NCBI GenBank assembly: GCA_002439165.1
Contig: DJTE01000002.1
Location: 98,610-162,609 of the forward strand
Direction of reading: 5' to 3'
Source: Chryseobacterium indologenes
GTDB lineage: Bacteria > Bacteroidota > Bacteroidia > Flavobacteriales > Weeksellaceae
Length of the DNA: 64,000 nucleotides
Shown here: piece by piece, positions 60,597 to 64,000 of the stretch
Position numbering within the stretch: position 1 is the first letter of the stretch
How the letters are laid out: every line of letters starts with the position of its first letter
The notes under the pieces: model-generated
Database searches by the model: none
Told to the model about the DNA's origin: nothing
The model's input: the letters and a program-made list of their open reading frames with translations, nothing else
Position numbers and translations under genes: made by a program

Positions 60597-62135
60597 TTAT
60601 TTTTCCGGCATTACTTTATAGGTAGGATCGTCCTGAATATTGATTTCGATGACGGCTTCTGCATTTCCCAGCATTTTGCGGCAGTCTTCACTGAGGTGGC
60701 GGAGGTATACCTTTTTATTCAGCTGGCTGTATCGCTTTGACAGTTTATTTAAAGCATCGATGGCACTCATATCTACAACCCGGCTTTCTTTAAAGTCTAT
60801 GACTACTTCATCCGGATCTCCGGCAGGATCAAATTTATCTGTAAATGCAGTTACGGAGCCAAAGAACAGCGGTCCGTATATTTCATAGTTTTTGACTCCG
60901 TTTTGATCTGTATATTTTTTGGCACGGATCCTTTGGGCATTATCCCAGGCAAAAACCAGTGCAGAAATTACAACCCCTACCAAAACCGCCAGCGCAAGAT
61001 TATGAAGAATAATGGTAATAAGGGCCACGGTAATTCCTACAAATATATCCGACTTCGGCATTTTATTAACGATACGTATGGAGACCCACTGAAAAGTACT
61101 TACAGAAACCATCATCATTACACCCACCAATGCAGCCATCGGAATTTTTTCAATAACCGGTGCGCCGAATAATATAATCAGTAAAATCATCAGTGAGGCT
61201 ATAACTCCGGATAATCTGGCTCTTGATCCGGCATTCAGATTCACTAAGGTCTGTGCTACCATCGCGCATCCGCCCATTCCTCCGAAGAATCCGTTGGTGA
61301 TATTGGCAAGTCCCTGTGCTACCGATTCTTTATTGGCATTTCCCTTTGAATTGGTGATCTCATCTACCATTGACAAAGTAAGTAATGACTCAATCAAACC
61401 AACCCCTGCCATGATCAGTGCATAAGGAAAAATAATCTGCAGGGTTTCCAGGGTAAAAGGCAGCGCCGGAATATGAAAAGCAGGAAGACTGCCGCTGATA
61501 TGGGCAATATCCGCTACCGTTTTTGTCTGTATCCCGAATCCGAGAACCACTGCAAAAACTACAATGATAGCTGCCAGGGAAGCAGGAACTGTTTTTGTGA
61601 TCTTCGGAAAGAAGTAAACCACTGCGATGGTAAGCGCTGTAAGACCTGCCATAATATATAGAGATGTTCCGTGCAGCCAGCTGACTGTACCACTGCTGTC
61701 TGTGATCTTAAACTGTTCAACCTGAGCCATAAAAATAATCACTGCCAGCCCGTTTAAAAACCCATACATAACAGGCTGAGGAATGAGTCTTACAAATTTT
61801 CCCAGTTTAAAAATACCTACCAGCATCTGAAAGATTCCGGCCAGGACAACTGCTGCAAAGAGATATTCTATACCGTGAGATTTTATGAGGGCAATTAAGA
61901 CAACGATGGTAGCTCCTGCCCCACCGGATACCATTCCGGGGCGGCCGCCCAAAACCGCGGTGACAAGTCCCATCATAAATGCCGCATAAAGCCCTGTTAA
62001 TGGAGATAATCCCGCCAATATGGCAAATGAAAGCGATTCAGGGATCATGGTCATTGCTACCGTAAAACCTGCCAGGAGTTCATTTTTATAATTTATTTTT
62101 TTCGAAAAATCGAATAAGCTTATGGTATTTTTCAT
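60597..62135 (-). CDS. SulP family inorganic anion transporter
   Basis: The 512-aa inner-membrane protein starts with the SulP pattern LLAGFTVAMTMIPESLSFAILAGLSPLTGLYAAF, followed by ten to twelve helices (GAGATIVVLIALI, FFGGMGGCAMVAQTLVNLN). It ends in a cytoplasmic STAS domain (about 400-505; VIDFKESRVVDMSAIDALNKL). SulP proteins move sulfate, bicarbonate or other anions; the substrate here is not predictable. No sulfate-assimilation or carbonic anhydrase gene is adjacent. A full promoter lies directly above the start, leaving almost no leader. Confidence 0.93.
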   Translation of the reverse strand: MKNTISLFDFSKKINYKNELLAGFTVAMTMIPESLSFAILAGLSPLTGLYAAFMMGLVTAVLGGRPGMVSGGAGATIVVLIALIKSHGIEYLFAAVVLAGIFQMLVGIFKLGKFVRLIPQPVMYGFLNGLAVIIFMAQVEQFKITDSSGTVSWLHGTSLYIMAGLTALTIAVVYFFPKITKTVPASLAAIIVVFAVVLGFGIQTKTVADIAHISGSLPAFHIPALPFTLETLQIIFPYALIMAGVGLIESLLTLSMVDEITNSKGNANKESVAQGLANITNGFFGGMGGCAMVAQTLVNLNAGSRARLSGVIASLMILLIILFGAPVIEKIPMAALVGVMMMVSVSTFQWVSIRIVNKMPKSDIFVGITVALITIILHNLALAVLVGVVISALVFAWDNAQRIRAKKYTDQNGVKNYEIYGPLFFGSVTAFTDKFDPAGDPDEVVIDFKESRVVDMSAIDALNKLSKRYSQLNKKVYLRHLSEDCRKMLGNAEAVIEINIQDDPTYKVMPEK

Positions 62136-62142
62136 TGAGGGA

Positions 62143-62173
62143 CAAAGGTAAGTACTCGTTGGGGCTTTTACAA
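62143..62173 (-). promoter_or_regulatory. Promoter of the SulP transporter
   Basis: On the minus strand, TTG at 62171-62173, a 20-nt spacer, and TACCTTTG at 62143-62150, only about 8 nt above the ATG. The transcript is nearly leaderless. Confidence 0.65.
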
Positions 62174-62720
62174 TTATTATTCATAATTATCATTTCAGGT
62201 TCATCTTTATTGCATATTTAATTATTTCATCAATAAGCACAATAGATATGTTAATTTTCATTAAAATTTGAATTTTATAAAGTTTTTTATAATTTTTATT
62301 TAAATTTGAAGAATAACAAATAGATTATTTGCCCACAATTAAAAATTGTAAAGCAAAACCGGTCTGTTTTTTATATTTATAGAAATTACGAACAGAATTG
62401 CATAATTGATCTTTAAAGGTTATATTTGATTCATACCGGACTGTGAAAAAGAAGTTTGAACCAGAGGTCTGCTAAGTAAATTATATGAGAAGGACTTGCT
62501 TTATTTAAAGTAAGTCATCCACAGATAAACTAACCTGAAAACTAACGGAAGGCCGTTTAGCTGATTGTACCCCTATTCCCACATGAGCACAAACACAGGG
62601 AAGAATTGTTACTGTGCAGCAGCCTGAACTTTCTCAACAAGCTTTCTCTGCCGATTGTCCCTGTATCAGGTATAATAATTTATTTTTCTTAATGCTTTAA
62701 TCTAAAATATTATTTGATAC
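62174..62720. other. Intergenic region with a long leader before the HTH genes
   Basis: A clear promoter (62398-62428) is followed by about 290 nt without a protein gene. The stretch contains a hairpin (GACTTGCTTTA and AGTAAGTC near 62491-62514). A 14-mer, AAACCGGTCTGTTT (62357-62370), also occurs in the TetR operator at 51401-51414. It may be a long 5' leader or a small RNA gene. Confidence 0.45.
62398..62428 (+). promoter_or_regulatory. Promoter upstream of the HTH gene pair
   Basis: TTG at 62398-62400, a 20-nt spacer, then TATATTTG at 62421-62428, a complete Bacteroidetes promoter, 290 nt before the gene at 62721. Confidence 0.65.
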
Positions 62721-63152
62721 ATGTTATATAAAGAAATTCATATCGGAAAGTTTATTAAAGAGATGGTTAAAGAGAATGAAGTACCGATGGAAAGGATCTG
62801 CAATTTTCTCAATAAAGATGAAGAATTTATTGAAAAAGTATATTCCAGCGCTTCAATAGATACGGATCTTCTTCTGCGATGGAGCAAACTGCTTGAATAT
62901 GATTTTTTCAGGCTTTACAGTTCTCACCTTATTCTGTATGCACCGCCCTCAGCAGTCAACAAAAATCACAAAAAGTCTGAAAAGATCCCTTATTTCAGAA
63001 AAAACATCTACACTCAGGAGATCAAAGATTTTATTATGAGAAGGATCTCTTCAGGAGAAATGACCCACAGCGAAGCAATCAAAGAATATTCTATTCCCAA
63101 AAGTACGCTTCACCGCTGGTTCCAGAAAAGCAATGACAATACTAACGGATAA
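62721..63152 (+). CDS. Small helix-turn-helix protein (transposase-derived type)
   Basis: The 143-aa protein has an N-terminal helical domain (EIHIGKFIKEMVKENEVPMERICNFLNKDEEF resembles a Cro-like helix-turn-helix), then the segment RLYSSHLILYAPPSA, and a C-terminal psq/transposase-like HTH (SSGEMTHSEAIKEYSIPKSTLHRWFQK). Proteins with this LILYAPPSA layout are common in Chryseobacterium and often called transposase-like, but no catalytic domain or terminal repeats are present here. It is the first gene of a pair with the HTH gene at 63165 (12-nt gap). It is probably a DNA-binding regulator. Confidence 0.78.
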   Translation: MLYKEIHIGKFIKEMVKENEVPMERICNFLNKDEEFIEKVYSSASIDTDLLLRWSKLLEYDFFRLYSSHLILYAPPSAVNKNHKKSEKIPYFRKNIYTQEIKDFIMRRISSGEMTHSEAIKEYSIPKSTLHRWFQKSNDNTNG

Positions 63153-63164
63153 ACAGAAAATATT

Positions 63165-63512
63165 ATGCGTCCCAATTACAAGAAAATTTACCATGATATG
63201 CTCAAGCTGGAACATCCCGAAAAATTGAAGGATCCCAAAATCAGAGAGCTTCTTGATAAACTTCATACGACAGAAGATGTCCTGAACTTTAATGAAAAGA
63301 TCTTTGAACAGTCCAAAGAGAGCGAGAAAAATAATCAGAGGCTGAAGACCTATGATAAAAAGACGATGTTCAAGCTTTTACAGTATCAGCAGAAGCATGG
63401 TTTTTCTACCAGCTATATGTCCAGAAAATATAAAATAAGCCGAACGACTATCTCCAACTGGAAAAAAACCTTCGAGGAAGAGATTAAGGAAGTATTAAAT
63501 GCCGGAGAATAA
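63165..63512 (+). CDS. Small helix-turn-helix protein
   Basis: The 115-aa protein is helical and basic. Its C-terminal part (HGFSTSYMSRKYKISRTTISNWKKTFEEEI) is a helix-turn-helix of the type found in transposase N-termini. The first 60 residues (MRPNYKKIYHDMLKLEHPEKLKDPKIRELL) have no known domain. It follows the related HTH gene by 12 nt and its stop lies inside the terminator hairpin. The pair may regulate other genes; the target is unknown. Confidence 0.75.
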   Translation: MRPNYKKIYHDMLKLEHPEKLKDPKIRELLDKLHTTEDVLNFNEKIFEQSKESEKNNQRLKTYDKKTMFKLLQYQQKHGFSTSYMSRKYKISRTTISNWKKTFEEEIKEVLNAGE

Positions 63513-63529
63513 TTCCCCGGCATTTTTTT
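63501..63529 (+). terminator. Intrinsic terminator after the HTH gene pair
   Basis: Arms GCCGG and CCGGC (extended by GAAT and ATTC) followed by a T run; it overlaps the end of the last HTH gene. Confidence 0.8.
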
Positions 63530-63564
63530 ATTAAAGGTTACTCCCGTAAAAAGCCAGTATTCAT

Positions 63565-63581
63565 ACCGGACTCGAACCGGA
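63565..63581 (-). other. T-arm-like sequence (tRNA fragment)
   Basis: On the minus strand TCCGGTTCGAGTCCGGT has a T-loop TTCGAGT flanked by a four-pair stem. No matching acceptor or anticodon arm is found, so it does not make a tRNA by itself. Confidence 0.4.
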
Positions 63582-63689
63582 CAGCTCTGCCGGAAAACCG
63601 GCTTCGCTATTCCCCCAAAGGGATGACGCGATGGAACTTTTTCCTGACGACACTTTAATGTAAAACAGGGCGACCAATGAATGTGTAAT

Positions 63690-63719
63690 ATCGTGCTCTA
63701 CCAGCTGAGCTACTCTTCC
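63690..63719 (-). other. 5' half of a tRNA-like gene
   Basis: On the minus strand GGAAGAG (acceptor), TA, then GCTCAGCTGGTAGAGC (perfect D-arm, 63695-63710). The sequence then departs from any tRNA: no anticodon stem and no T-arm follow at normal distance. It may be a broken tRNA or one piece of a rearranged gene. Confidence 0.45.
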
Positions 63720-63735
63720 TTTACATCGTATTTTG

Positions 63736-64000
63736 TGGAAGAGACGGGATTCGAACCCGCGTCCCCGTCGTAATGAGCGAAGTAACACCGTTCTACGGCA
63801 CCTGTTATAAGTACAGATAAGGCAAAAAGCGAAAAAGGTATGCTCATTGAAGAGCGCCGTTCTTACCCGTTATGGGCAGTGAACCGGTAATTCTACATCT
63901 GCGTGAGACTTGCATTTTCTTACAGAAAACTTTTACCCTGCCGGATTTCAACCCGGCTTCGCTGGTCCGGTCACCCGGATTTCGCTACCTTAGGACCGTT
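63736..64000 (-). ncRNA. ssrA: Probable tmRNA 3' portion, running off the window
   Basis: On the minus strand the end reads GACGCGGGTTCGAATCCCGT (T-arm) followed by CTCTTCCA, with the GGACGCGGGTTC style typical of tmRNA. Before it lies a region without a tRNA-like anticodon arm but with GATGTAGAATTACC, similar to the pseudoknot region of other tmRNAs. The length so far (at least 265 nt) fits a tmRNA whose 5' end and tag lie beyond 64000. No CCA is encoded, as is common in Bacteroidetes tRNAs. It could instead be a tRNA remnant. Confidence 0.45.

Noticed and set aside
62721..63512. Complete insertion sequence
   Set aside because: No catalytic domain, no terminal inverted repeats and no target duplication are visible.
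63690..63719. Complete tRNA gene on the minus strand
   Set aside because: Only the acceptor 5' strand and D-arm are present. No anticodon arm or T-arm follows within normal length.
63978..64000. Start of a 23S rRNA gene
   Set aside because: The match to 23S stops after about 22 nt and the next bases are not rRNA.

Overview
The window looks like chromosomal DNA of a Flavobacteriia member close to Chryseobacterium. The evidence is AT-rich intergenic DNA, Bacteroidetes-type promoters (TTG, 17-20 nt, TAnnTTTG), type IX secretion (T9SS) C-terminal sorting domains, PorZ, malate:quinone oxidoreductase and several short Chryseobacterium-style peptides. Coding is dense. Most genes are housekeeping or envelope functions. 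I see no complete transposon, prophage, CRISPR array or rRNA operon.

Layout. 0-9.5 kb: MtaB tRNA methylthiotransferase, a transglutaminase-like protein, a DinB-like protein, two T9SS cargo proteins (type A and type B sorting domains), a possible PD-(D/E)xK protein and a short alpha-glucan phosphorylase. 10-21.3 kb: a double-glycine-leader Cys peptide, a DPP-IV-like S9 peptidase, three POT-family peptide transporters (a peptide-use block) with a DUF1016/YhcG nuclease remnant between two of them, an exported thioredoxin and RecG. 21.9-29.5 kb: a degenerate receiver overlapping an AraC regulator, DapA, a 5'-nucleotidase split over two genes, then porZ-recO. 29.7-39 kb: a GH63/MGH1-like glycosidase, SDR, GNAT, DUF1684, GMC oxidoreductase, ANT(6)/AadS-like adenylyltransferase and Mqo. 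39.5-42.2 kb: three tandem paralogous secreted proteins. 42.3-51.4 kb: GpsA, M23 peptidase, a YwnA/YwnB-like Rrf2 operon with an altered metallo-beta-lactamase-fold protein, FKBP, a catalase-fold protein and a TetR operon.

51.6-57.6 kb holds the most distinctive system: a seven-gene, one-strand tellurium-resistance-like (Ter) cluster running HAD phosphatase, phosphoribosyltransferase, TerD, TelA, an unrecognised 307-aa protein, TerD, TerC. It matches the published idea of Ter modules that join metal-binding TerD and membrane TerC to a nucleotide-type biosynthetic pair. Next to it, an EF-G paralogue is preceded by a promoter, a 28-codon leader ORF and a strong terminator, which looks like an attenuation leader.

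The right end has a SulP transporter, two small helix-turn-helix proteins and a puzzling cluster of tRNA/tmRNA-like pieces on the minus strand, running off the window edge. Regulatory DNA readable by eye includes two matching Rrf2-type palindromes, a TetR palindrome over its own promoter, and many intrinsic terminators.
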